Program-made: the position numbers and the translations under genes
Notes under the pieces: generated by a model
Told to the model about the DNA's origin: nothing
The model's database searches: none
The model's input: the letters and a program-made list of their open reading frames with translations, nothing else
Assembly: GCF_013488225.1 (NCBI RefSeq)
Contig: NZ_CP041238.1
Location: 3,942,501 to 4,006,500 of the forward strand
DNA from: Sinorhizobium mexicanum
Lineage (GTDB): Bacteria > Pseudomonadota > Alphaproteobacteria > Rhizobiales > Rhizobiaceae
DNA: 64,000 nucleotides
Reading direction: 5' to 3'
Shown: piece by piece, positions 36,682-44,645 of the stretch
Layout: each line of letters opens with the position of its first letter
Position numbering within the stretch: position 1 is the stretch's first letter

Positions 36682-36696
36682 GAACAAATCAAGAAC
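36682..36696. promoter_or_regulatory. LexA (SOS) box candidate
   Basis: GAACAAATCAAGAAC fits the alphaproteobacterial LexA consensus GAAC-N7-GAAC (GTTC-N7-GTTC on the other strand) exactly. It lies in a 344-bp spacer upstream of the VOC gene (224 bases from its start). No classic SOS gene is adjacent, so either the VOC gene is controlled or the match is fortuitous. Confidence 0.45.
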
Positions 36697-36802
36697 AAAT
36701 CAACTTTGCGTCCGAGAAAAAATGGACGGCGCTTTGGCGCCGGGAGTTGCCACATCATTCCATCGCTAAGTCGCCTCCCATTCGCGGGAACGTACCGCCG
36801 CG

Positions 36803-37237
36803 TCAGAACGCTCCGCTCATCTTGCTGGTCTTCAGTAGGATATTGGTCTCGGTCACGGTGATGCCGTCGATGAGTCGAATGCGCCTCAGCGTTTCATCGA
36901 AACTGACGAGGTCGCGATCCTCGAGCTCGGCAATAAAATCCCACCGTCCGTTGGTGCTGTGCAGCGCCCTGACCTGCGGCAAGCCGCGCAATTGATCCGC
37001 GACACGATCGGCCATCTTGCCGTGAACTTCGATCATGACGACGGCGCGCACACCGGACGCCGGAATTTCCGAGCCGGTCCGGATCGTGAAGGCCGCAATC
37101 GTTCCATTTGCAACCAGCCGATCGATGCGCGCGGCAACGGTCGCACGCGACACGCCCGTCATCGCCGAAAGCGTCGAGACCGGTGTGCGCGCATTCTGTC
37201 GGAGCGCGCTGATGAGGGTTTGGTCGAGATCGTCCAT
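36803..37237 (-). CDS. Lrp/AsnC-family regulator (probably of arginine catabolism)
   Basis: A 144-residue AsnC-type regulator from ATG 37237; a TTG three codons upstream is less likely. The helix-turn-helix (STLSAMTGVSRATVAARIDRL) is at about residues 22-43, and the C-terminal RAM effector domain follows. It is divergent from arginase. AsnC regulators next to arginase/ornithine aminotransferase genes activate them in response to arginine or ornithine in other Rhizobiales, so that role is inferred here. A 17-bp palindrome just upstream of its start is the likely operator. Confidence 0.9.
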   Translation of the reverse strand: MDDLDQTLISALRQNARTPVSTLSAMTGVSRATVAARIDRLVANGTIAAFTIRTGSEIPASGVRAVVMIEVHGKMADRVADQLRGLPQVRALHSTNGRWDFIAELEDRDLVSFDETLRRIRLIDGITVTETNILLKTSKMSGAF

Positions 37238-37242
37238 GCTTC

Positions 37243-37259
37243 TCAATTTGGAAAATTGA
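37243..37259. promoter_or_regulatory. AsnC/Lrp operator candidate
   Basis: TCAATTTGGAAAATTGA has perfect 7-bp arms around GGA. It lies between the AsnC gene start and rocF, 5 bases from the former and 120 from the latter. AT-rich palindromes of this kind are usual Lrp/AsnC sites. Confidence 0.6.
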
Positions 37260-37378
37260 CCTTATCAATATGCCGAGTATAGCCTTCCAATCGACAGTTT
37301 TCCATCTTTTTGCTGCCACGCCTTTTGACCATAATCCGCGCCATTCTTGCGTGAATCAGAGGAAGGAAAACGGCGGAA

Positions 37379-38302
37379 ATGAAGACCATAACCTTGATCG
37401 GCGCACCCATCGAAGAAGGCTCCGGGCGGCGCGGCGCGGCCATGGGCCCGACGGCGCTGAGGATCGCCGGCATCGACACGGTTCTGGCCGAACTCGGCCA
37501 TACGGTTCACGACGAAGGCGATGTCCGGCCGCTGCCGGCGCGCGACCTCGCTAATCATCCGGGCGCCAATAACCTGCAGATGGTCGCAGCCTTCGCCCGC
37601 GCGCTGCACGACGGCGTGCATGACGCCGCTCGCAAGGGACATTTCCCGATCATCCTCGGTGGCGACCACGCGCTTTCCATGGGCAGCGTCTCGGGTATGG
37701 CCCGCTACGCGGACGAGGTCGGCCGGCCGCTTTTCGTGCTCTGGCTCGATGCGCATGCCGACTTCAATTCGCCCGACACGTCGCCCTCCGGCAACATGCA
37801 TGGCATGCCGGTCGCCTTTTTCTGCGGCGAGGCCGAGTTCGCCCCGATCCTCGCCGGCGATCGGCCGCTGGTCGACCCGAAGAAGGTCTATCAGATCGGC
37901 ATTCGCTCGGTCGATGCGCGCGAGCGCGAGGAGATCGCCGAGCACGGCGTCAATGTCTACGACATGCGCGCCGTCGACGAACTCGGCATCGCCCAGATCA
38001 TGCGCCAGATCCTCGATGAGGTCCGCGCCGCCAACGGCCTCTTGCATGTGAGCCTGGACGTCGATTTCATGGATCCGGAAATTGCGCCCGGCGTCGGCAC
38101 CACCGTTCCGGGCGGCGCGACATTCCGCGAAGCCCACCTGATCATGGAGATGCTCTGCGACAGCGATCTCGTCTCGTCGCTCGACGTCGTCGAACTCAAC
38201 CCCTTCCTCGACGACCGCGGCAAGAGCGCCCGCATCCTGGTCGAGCTAACGGCAAGCCTTTTCGGTCGCCGCATTCTTGATCGGCCGACCCGCAGCGCCT
38301 GA
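37379..38302 (+). CDS. rocF: Arginase
   Basis: A 307-residue manganese enzyme that hydrolyses arginine to ornithine and urea. Metal ligands are in GGDHALSMGS (about residue 97), LDAHADFN (about residue 125) and SLDVDFMDPEIAPGVGT. Length and motifs are those of arginase, not agmatinase. It is followed 78 bases later by ornithine aminotransferase and lies opposite an AsnC-type regulator, giving an arginine degradation unit. Confidence 0.95.
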   Translation: MKTITLIGAPIEEGSGRRGAAMGPTALRIAGIDTVLAELGHTVHDEGDVRPLPARDLANHPGANNLQMVAAFARALHDGVHDAARKGHFPIILGGDHALSMGSVSGMARYADEVGRPLFVLWLDAHADFNSPDTSPSGNMHGMPVAFFCGEAEFAPILAGDRPLVDPKKVYQIGIRSVDAREREEIAEHGVNVYDMRAVDELGIAQIMRQILDEVRAANGLLHVSLDVDFMDPEIAPGVGTTVPGGATFREAHLIMEMLCDSDLVSSLDVVELNPFLDDRGKSARILVELTASLFGRRILDRPTRSA

Positions 38303-38380
38303 AGGTAACTGAGACGTCCCGGCGATCCGCGCATGACCCACGAGGCGCGCGGCGCCACGATACAACCCGGAGGATCGTTT

Positions 38381-39586
38381 ATGACAACAACTGAGGCCCT
38401 GATCGAAACCGAATACCGGCTGGGCGCCCATAACTACAAACCACTCGACGTCGTGCTTTCGCGCGGCGAGGGGGTCTACGTCTGGGATATCGACGGCAAT
38501 CGCTATCTTGACTGCCTCTCGGCCTATTCCGCCGTCAACCAGGGCCATTGTCATCCAAAGATCTTCAAGGCGATGATCGAGCAGGCGCAGAAGCTGACGC
38601 TCACCTCGCGCGCCTTCCGCAACGACCAGCTCGCGCATTTCTATGAGGAGATCGCGGCGCTTACCGGCTCGCACAAGGTGCTGCCGATGAACTCCGGCGC
38701 CGAGGCGGTCGAGACCGCCATCAAGGCGGTGCGCAAGTGGGGATACGAGGTCAAGGGCGTCGCCGGCGACAAGGCGGAGATCATCGTTTGCTCCAACAAT
38801 TTCCACGGCCGCACCATGGGCATCGTCGGCTTTTCGACCGATCCGGACGCCCGCAGCGGCTTCGGGCCCTTTGCGCCCGGCTTCAAGGTCGTCCCCTTCG
38901 GCGACATCGATGCCTTCCGCGAAGCGATCAGCGAAAACACCGTCGCCTTCCTGGTCGAGCCGATCCAGGGCGAGGCCGGCGTGATCGTGCCGCCGGCCGG
39001 ATATTTCGCCGGCGTGCGCGAGCTCTGCACGAAACATGGCATCACGCTCATTCTCGACGAAATCCAGACCGGTCTCGGCCGCACGGGCAAGCTGCTTGCG
39101 GAAGAGCATGAAGGCATCGAGGCGGATGTGACGCTGATCGGCAAGGCGCTGTCCGGCGGCTTCTATCCGGTCTCGGCCGTGCTTTCGAATTCGGAAGTGC
39201 TCGGTGTCCTGAAACCCGGCCAGCATGGCTCGACTTTCGGCGGCAATCCGCTTGCCTGCGCGATTGCCCGGGCGGCGCTGAAGGCGCTCACGGAAGAGGG
39301 CATGATCGAAAACTCCGCCCGGATGGGCGAGCGCTTCCAGAACGGCCTGCGCGATGTTCGCTCCAACATCATCAAGGATGTTCGCGGCCGCGGCCTCATG
39401 CTCGCGGTCGAGCTGGTTCCGGAAGCCGGCGGCGCCCGCAAATATTGCGAGGCCCTGAAGGCGCGCGGCATTCTCGCCAAGGACACCCATGGCGACACGA
39501 TCCGCATCGCGCCGCCGCTTGTCATCACCGAGGACCAGGTCGACTGGGCGGTAGAACATTTCGCGGCCGTACTCGCCTCCGCATAA
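38381..39586 (+). CDS. rocD: Ornithine aminotransferase
   Basis: A 401-residue class-III aminotransferase. The start at 38381 follows CGGAGGATCGTTT; an in-frame ATG at 38333 is too far from any ribosome site. Motifs are [49 protein letters not shown] and the PLP lysine in [15 protein letters not shown] near residue 254. It converts ornithine and 2-oxoglutarate to glutamate semialdehyde and glutamate. It completes the pathway started by rocF. Confidence 0.95.
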   Translation: MTTTEALIETEYRLGAHNYKPLDVVLSRGEGVYVWDIDGNRYLDCLSAYSAVNQGHCHPKIFKAMIEQAQKLTLTSRAFRNDQLAHFYEEIAALTGSHKVLPMNSGAEAVETAIKAVRKWGYEVKGVAGDKAEIIVCSNNFHGRTMGIVGFSTDPDARSGFGPFAPGFKVVPFGDIDAFREAISENTVAFLVEPIQGEAGVIVPPAGYFAGVRELCTKHGITLILDEIQTGLGRTGKLLAEEHEGIEADVTLIGKALSGGFYPVSAVLSNSEVLGVLKPGQHGSTFGGNPLACAIARAALKALTEEGMIENSARMGERFQNGLRDVRSNIIKDVRGRGLMLAVELVPEAGGARKYCEALKARGILAKDTHGDTIRIAPPLVITEDQVDWAVEHFAAVLASA

Positions 39587-39597
39587 AAACTATACCT

Positions 39598-39627
39598 CCG
39601 ATCCGTCTCGACATCGGGGCGGATCGG
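39598..39627 (+). terminator. Possible hairpin terminator after rocD
   Basis: CCGATCCG and CGGATCGG form an 8-bp stem with a 14-base loop 12 bases after the rocD stop. No T-run follows, so it may be a stabilising hairpin only. Confidence 0.35.
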
Positions 39628-39826
39628 CCGCTCCGCAAAAGCAAGTCTTAACGAATCCCGGCTTAGAATAGCTCCCCAAAGCGCAAAACGGGTTCCCCGC
39701 GCATGATGCAGCTTGCGCCTCGCCGGATGTCCTCGGCGGATCTAACGGCACCTCCTATCGGCTGGAACCTGCGCTTGCTCGCAGCATCCGCGGGAGGCGT
39801 CGACCGGAAAGCTGGAGGGACCTTCG

Positions 39827-40306
39827 ATGACAGGCACATTGAGAACGGCCGGATTTGACGGCGAAACGCTGGAAATCATAGCGTTCCGCCTTCACGATCA
39901 GGAATTTTGCGTCAAGACCACGACGATCCGAGAAATCCGCGGCTGGGCACCGTCGACACCCATCCCGCATTCGCCGCCTGAAGTCATCGGCGTGATGAAC
40001 CTGCGCGGCACGGTGATCCCGATCATCGACCTTGCTCACAAGCTCGGAATGAAGTCGACCGTCGCCAACGAGCGCAGCGCGATCGTCGTCGCCGAGGTGC
40101 ACAACATGGTCATCGGCCTCGTCGTCGACCGGGTCTCCGACATTTTGACGGTCCAGGGCAGCCAGGTTCAGCCTGTGCCGGAAGTAACGGCCTCCTTCGA
40201 CAAGAGCTTTGCCGAAGGCATCATCGCCAATGAATCGGGTATGATCTGCTTCCTCAACCTTTCCCGCATGTTCAAGGAACGGGACGTGGAAGACCTCGCC
40301 GCCTGA
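39827..40306 (+). CDS. cheW: CheW-like chemotaxis coupling protein
   Basis: A 159-residue single CheW domain. Typical stretches are IIAFRLHDQEFCVKTTTIREI, GVMNLRGTVIPIIDLAHKLGM and GLVVDRVSDILTV. It couples chemoreceptors to CheA at the inner membrane. No other chemotaxis gene is in the window, so it is an orphan that must work with proteins encoded elsewhere. The start has GGAGGGACC upstream, and a strong terminator follows. Confidence 0.92.
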   Translation: MTGTLRTAGFDGETLEIIAFRLHDQEFCVKTTTIREIRGWAPSTPIPHSPPEVIGVMNLRGTVIPIIDLAHKLGMKSTVANERSAIVVAEVHNMVIGLVVDRVSDILTVQGSQVQPVPEVTASFDKSFAEGIIANESGMICFLNLSRMFKERDVEDLAA

Positions 40307-40330
40307 GGTTTCGCCGGTTATTCGATAAGG

Positions 40331-40362
40331 GGCCGTCTCGCTCGCGCTGAGGCGGCCTTTTT
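40331..40362 (+). terminator. Rho-independent terminator of cheW
   Basis: GGCCGTCTC pairs with GAGGCGGCC (one G-T pair) over a nine-base loop, followed by TTTTT, 25 bases after the cheW stop. It also separates the convergent fds operon. Confidence 0.88.
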
Positions 40363-40469
40363 CATCGGGCGACGGCAACCGGATAATCCGCCACGACCGA
40401 GAAATAAGGGTGGGCACAACAAGGCAGCCCTCGCTTGTTCGGGGCGCGTTGGTCTTGCTTTGAGTGATG

Positions 40470-40700
40470 CTACGCCGCTTCCGGACGACGAATCTTCGAA
40501 GCCGCCTCAAGTACCAGCGGGTTCAGCCCTTCGCCGCCATGATCGATATGCTCGAAGAGTTTGCGCCGCATGCGCGGCTCCCAATATTTGTTGATATGGG
40601 TCGCAACGCCCTCAGCCGCTTCCGCTGCCGGCTGGCTCTTGAAGAACGTGGCGATCTGGTTGGCCATGTAGATGAGCTTGGCATTGGTATCAGGCGACAT
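40470..40700 (-). CDS. fdsD: Formate dehydrogenase delta subunit
   Basis: A 76-residue protein from ATG 40700, chosen because GGAG lies nine bases upstream and homologues start MSP/MxxxxLxxMANQIA. KLIYMANQIATFFKSQP and HINKYWEPRMRRKLFEHI are the FdsD signature. It is a small non-redox subunit of the NAD-dependent formate dehydrogenase. Its start overlaps the fdsC stop by 11 bases, so translation is coupled. Last gene of the operon. Confidence 0.88.
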   Translation of the reverse strand: MSPDTNAKLIYMANQIATFFKSQPAAEAAEGVATHINKYWEPRMRRKLFEHIDHGGEGLNPLVLEAASKIRRPEAA

Positions 40701-41517
40701 CGGCAACAGCTCCGGAATGTATGCGCGCGGCATGGGTGAAGATTTCGAATTCATCGCCGCGCACCAGCGCGATAAGCGTCATGCCCGCCTCTTCCGCCGT
40801 GCGAATGGCGAGCGCCGTCGGCGCCGAAATGGCAATGATCACCGGGCTCCCGATGATCGCGGTTTTCTGGACCATCTCGACCGATACGCGCGAGGTTACG
40901 ACGACGGCACCCTCATCGCCCTTGAAACCGGCGCGCGCCGCCGCACCCACGAGCTTGTCGAGCGCATTGTGGCGTCCGACATCCTCGCGCACCGCAATCA
41001 GGCCTTTTCCCGGAACATAGAACGCTGCGCCATGCACGGCGCGTGTTTCGAAGTGCAGCGGCTGCTGGCCGTTGAGAAGAGCGACGGACTTGACGACGTC
41101 AGCCTGCGACAGCCTAAGCTTCGCCCCCGAGACATCCGGAGTGTGGCGGACAGCCTGCTCGATCGATTCGATGCCGCAAAGGCCGCAGCCGACCGGACCG
41201 GCCATGTGCCGGCGCCGCTGCCGCAGCATGTCGTTTTCTTCGTCACGAAGCCTGATCTGCAGGTCGATGCCCTTGTCCTCGGCCACGACATCGACAGCCT
41301 CGATCTGGTCCGGCTCGGTAACGATGCCTTCGGTCAGGCTGAAGCCGACGGCAAAATCCTCGAAGTCGGCGGGCGTCGCCATCATCACCGCGTGCGTCGA
41401 GCCGCCATAGGTCAGCGCGATCGGCGTCTCCTCGGGCACTACTCGTGACCCGGCCACAAGGGCCCCGCCGCGGCGCGCAGCTTCGGCCACCTTCACGCTT
41501 GTCTTGATACCGGTCAT
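40690..41517 (-). CDS. fdsC: Formate dehydrogenase accessory sulfurtransferase (FdhD family)
   Basis: A 275-residue FdhD/FdsC protein. It carries the paired cysteines in VGCGLCGIES (sulfur transfer loop), the motif DFAVGFSLTEGI, and VREDVGRHNALDKL near the nucleotide-binding part. It delivers sulfur to or protects the bis-MGD cofactor before insertion into the alpha subunit. It begins 21 bases after fdsA and overlaps fdsD. Confidence 0.93.
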   Translation of the reverse strand: MTGIKTSVKVAEAARRGGALVAGSRVVPEETPIALTYGGSTHAVMMATPADFEDFAVGFSLTEGIVTEPDQIEAVDVVAEDKGIDLQIRLRDEENDMLRQRRRHMAGPVGCGLCGIESIEQAVRHTPDVSGAKLRLSQADVVKSVALLNGQQPLHFETRAVHGAAFYVPGKGLIAVREDVGRHNALDKLVGAAARAGFKGDEGAVVVTSRVSVEMVQKTAIIGSPVIIAISAPTALAIRTAEEAGMTLIALVRGDEFEIFTHAARIHSGAVADVA

Positions 41518-41538
41518 GCGACGTGCTCCCGCGCTCGC

Positions 41539-44421
41539 CTACTCCGCCGCCTCCAGCTTGCCGCTGATGCGGCGCGACTGCCGGGCCTGGTCGTCATATT
41601 CGCGCTGCCAGTCGGAGGGACCGTTCGAGGGCGAGACCTGCACGGCCGTCACCTTGTATTCCGGGCAGTTGGTCGCCCAGTCGGTGAAGTCGGTGGTGAT
41701 GACGTTCGCCTGCGTCGTCGGGTGATGGAAGGTGGTGTAGACGACGCCCGGTGCGACGCGATCGGTGATGAGAGCGCGCAGCGTCGTTTCGCCCGAACGG
41801 CTGGCGAGCCTGACCCAGTCGCCATCGCGAATGCCGCGCTGCTCGGCATCGTGCGGATGGATCTCCAGCCGGTCTTCCGCATGCCAGACGACGTTCTCGG
41901 TGCGCCGCGTCTGGGCGCCGACATTGTACTGGCTGAGGATACGGCCGGTGGTCAAAAGCAGCGGGAAGCGCGGACCGGCCTTCTCGTCGGTTGCGACGAA
42001 TTCGGTGCGGATGAACTTGCCCTTGCCGCGAACGAAGCCGTCGACATGCATGATCGGTGAACCAAGCGGCGCCTTCTCGTTGCAAGGCCACTGCACCGAA
42101 CCCATCTTGTCCAGATAGTCGTAGGAGACCATTGCGAAGGTAGGCGTCGTCGCGGCGATCTCGTCCATGATCTCGGACGGATGGCGGTAGTTCCAGTCAA
42201 GCCCGATAGCCTGGGCGAGCTTCTGCGTCACCTCCCAATCGGCATAGCCGTTCTTCGGGCTCATTACGCGGCGAACGCGGTTGATCCGCCGCTCGGCATT
42301 GGTGAAGGTGCCGTCCTTCTCGAGGAAGGTCGAGCCCGGCAGGAAGACGTGCGCGTAGTTGGCCGTTTCGTTGAGGAAGAGGTCGTGCACGACGACGCAC
42401 TCCATCGCGGCAAGGCCGGCAGCGACATGCTTGGTGTCCGGATCCGACTGCAGGATATCCTCGCCCTGGATGTAGAGCGCCTTGAAGGTGCCCTCGACGG
42501 CGGCATCGAGCATGTTGGGGATGCGCAGGCCCGGCTCGTTGTTGAGCGTAACGCCCCAGAGTTTCTCGAAGATGTCGCGCGTCGCGTCATCGGAGATGTG
42601 CCGGTAGCCGGGCAATTCATGCGGGAACGAGCCCATGTCACACGAGCCCTGCACGTTGTTCTGGCCGCGCAGCGGATTGACGCCCACGCCTGGCCGGCCG
42701 ATGTTGCCGGTCACCATGGCGAGGTTGGCGATCGCCATGACGGTCGTCGAGCCCTGGCTGTGCTCGGTGACACCGAGGCCGTAATAGATCGCGCCGTTGC
42801 CGCCGGTGGCGTAAAGTCGCGCGGCGCCGCGGACGAGCTCTGCCGGGACACCGGTATAGGCCTCGGTCGCTTCCGGGCTGTGATAGGGCTCGGCGACGAA
42901 GGCCGCCCAATCCTCATACTCCGACCAGTCGCAGCGCTCGCGGATAAAGGCTTCGTTGGCGAGCCCTTCGGTGACGATGACATGGGCGAGCGACGTCAGG
43001 ATGGCGACGTTGGTGCCGGGCTTCAGCGGCAGGTGGTAAGAGGCCTCGACATGGGCCGAGCGGACGAGGTCGATCCGGCGCGGATCGATGACGATCAGCT
43101 TGGCGCCCTCGCGCAGCCGCTTCTTCAGCCGCGAAGCGAAGACCGGGTGGCCGTCGGTCGGGTTGGCGCCAATGATGATCGCGACATCCGTATGCTCGAC
43201 GCTGTCGAAATCCTGCGTGCCGGCGGACGTGCCGAAGGTCTGGTTGAGACCGTAGCCGGTCGGTGAATGGCAGACGCGGGCGCAGGTATCGACATTGTTG
43301 TTGCCGAAGCCGGCGCGCACCAGCTTCTGTACAAGATAGGTCTCCTCGTTGGTGCAGCGCGACGAGGTGATGCCGCCGACGGAATCGCGGCCATATTGAT
43401 ATTGGATACGGCGGAACTCGGAAGCGATATGCGCGAACGCCTCTTCCCAGGTAACCTCGCGCCAGGGATCGGTGACCTTCTCGCGGACCATCGGATTGAG
43501 GATGCGGTCCTTATGGCTCGAATAGCCGTAGGCGAAACGCCCCTTGACGCAGGAATGCCCGCGGTTCGCCTGGCCGTCCTTCCATGGCACCATCCGCACC
43601 AGTTCCTCGCCGCGCATTTCCGCCTTGAAGGAGCAGCCGACGCCGCAATAGGCGCAGGTGGTGACGACCGAATGTTCCGGCTGGCCGATCTCGATCACGG
43701 ATTTTTCGGTAAGCGTCGCCGTCGGGCAGGCCTGCACGCAGGCGCCGCAGGACACGCATTCCGACGAAACGAAATCCTCGTCCATGCCCGCGGCAACACG
43801 CGAATCGAAGCCGCGCCCGCCGATCGTCAGCGCGAAGGTGCCCTGCACCTCCTCGCAGGCGCGAACGCAGCGCGAGCAGACGATGCATTTCGCCGGATCA
43901 AAGGTGAAATAGGGATTGGATTCGTCCTTCGGCGCCCATTTGAGGTTGATCTCGCCGCCATTGTTGCGTGCCTTGACGTGGTTGGAACCGTCATAGCCGT
44001 AACGCACGTCGCGCAGACCCACAGCGCCGGCCATGTCCTGCAATTCGCAATCGCCATTGGCCGCGCAGGTGAGGCAGTCGAGCGGGTGGTCGGAGATATA
44101 GAGCTCCATCACCCCGCGACGCACATCCTTGAGCCGCTTGGTCTGAGTGGAAACCACAATCCCCGGCGCCACCGGCGTCGTGCACGAGGCCGGCATGCCG
44201 GCGCGTCCCTCGATTTCCACGAGACAGAGGCGGCAGGAACCAAAGGCTTCCATCATGTCGGAGGCGCAGAGCTTCGGCACCTCGACGCCGGCTTCCATCG
44301 CCGCGCGCATGATCGAGGTGCCCTCCGGTACCGTGATCTCGCGCCCGTCGATGGTCAGCGTCACCTGCTTTTCGGATTTGGAAGCAGGAGTGCCGTAGTC
44401 GATTTCATGAATGAGAGACAT
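41539..44421 (-). CDS. fdsA: NAD-dependent formate dehydrogenase alpha subunit
   Basis: A 960-residue molybdoenzyme. The N-terminal 2Fe-2S domain (GSCRLCLVEIEGRAGMPASC) is followed by His-Cys and ferredoxin-like 4Fe-4S motifs (CIVCSRCVRACEE, CVSCGACVQACP). The catalytic part starts near TTCAYCGVGCSF and has the molybdenum-ligand Cys near residue 383 (ARVCHSP), so it is not a selenoprotein. It oxidises formate to CO2 in the cytoplasm. AGGAGG six bases upstream fixes the start. A 224-bp spacer holding an inverted-repeat element separates it from fdsB. Confidence 0.96.
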   Translation of the reverse strand: MSLIHEIDYGTPASKSEKQVTLTIDGREITVPEGTSIMRAAMEAGVEVPKLCASDMMEAFGSCRLCLVEIEGRAGMPASCTTPVAPGIVVSTQTKRLKDVRRGVMELYISDHPLDCLTCAANGDCELQDMAGAVGLRDVRYGYDGSNHVKARNNGGEINLKWAPKDESNPYFTFDPAKCIVCSRCVRACEEVQGTFALTIGGRGFDSRVAAGMDEDFVSSECVSCGACVQACPTATLTEKSVIEIGQPEHSVVTTCAYCGVGCSFKAEMRGEELVRMVPWKDGQANRGHSCVKGRFAYGYSSHKDRILNPMVREKVTDPWREVTWEEAFAHIASEFRRIQYQYGRDSVGGITSSRCTNEETYLVQKLVRAGFGNNNVDTCARVCHSPTGYGLNQTFGTSAGTQDFDSVEHTDVAIIIGANPTDGHPVFASRLKKRLREGAKLIVIDPRRIDLVRSAHVEASYHLPLKPGTNVAILTSLAHVIVTEGLANEAFIRERCDWSEYEDWAAFVAEPYHSPEATEAYTGVPAELVRGAARLYATGGNGAIYYGLGVTEHSQGSTTVMAIANLAMVTGNIGRPGVGVNPLRGQNNVQGSCDMGSFPHELPGYRHISDDATRDIFEKLWGVTLNNEPGLRIPNMLDAAVEGTFKALYIQGEDILQSDPDTKHVAAGLAAMECVVVHDLFLNETANYAHVFLPGSTFLEKDGTFTNAERRINRVRRVMSPKNGYADWEVTQKLAQAIGLDWNYRHPSEIMDEIAATTPTFAMVSYDYLDKMGSVQWPCNEKAPLGSPIMHVDGFVRGKGKFIRTEFVATDEKAGPRFPLLLTTGRILSQYNVGAQTRRTENVVWHAEDRLEIHPHDAEQRGIRDGDWVRLASRSGETTLRALITDRVAPGVVYTTFHHPTTQANVITTDFTDWATNCPEYKVTAVQVSPSNGPSDWQREYDDQARQSRRISGKLEAAE

Positions 44422-44460
44422 TTAGGCCTCCTGAGAAATTGCGTTCAGGGAGAGATCACC

Positions 44461-44628
44461 CCCCTCTGCCCTGCCGGGCATCTCCCCCACAAGGGGGGAG
44501 AATGGATGTGGCACGCTCGGCGTCTCCACTGGGGCATTCCGCTCGCAGAAGCGTTTCGGTTGGAGCGGATATCCTGCCGCGAACCGATCTCCCCCCTTGT
44601 GGGGGAGATGGCCGGCGGGCCAGAGGGG
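44461..44628. mobile_element. Inverted-repeat element between fdsB and fdsA (MITE-like)
   Basis: Arms of 41 bp at 44461-44501 and 44588-44628 are inverted with three mismatches, around an 86-bp centre without a gene. Each arm holds a smaller hairpin (CTCCCCC/GGGGGGAG). The outer 21 bases match the hairpin at 9325-9346. The structure resembles a miniature inverted-repeat element or a large dispersed repeat. No target-site duplication was identified. Confidence 0.6.
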
Positions 44629-44645
44629 CGTATACGTCGTCACCA

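Noticed and set aside
36576..36690. Short minus-strand ORF just downstream of the LexA-type box
   Set aside because: The 23-codon stretch from its inner ATG has no ribosome site and runs into the RIME copy; composition looks like repeat translation.
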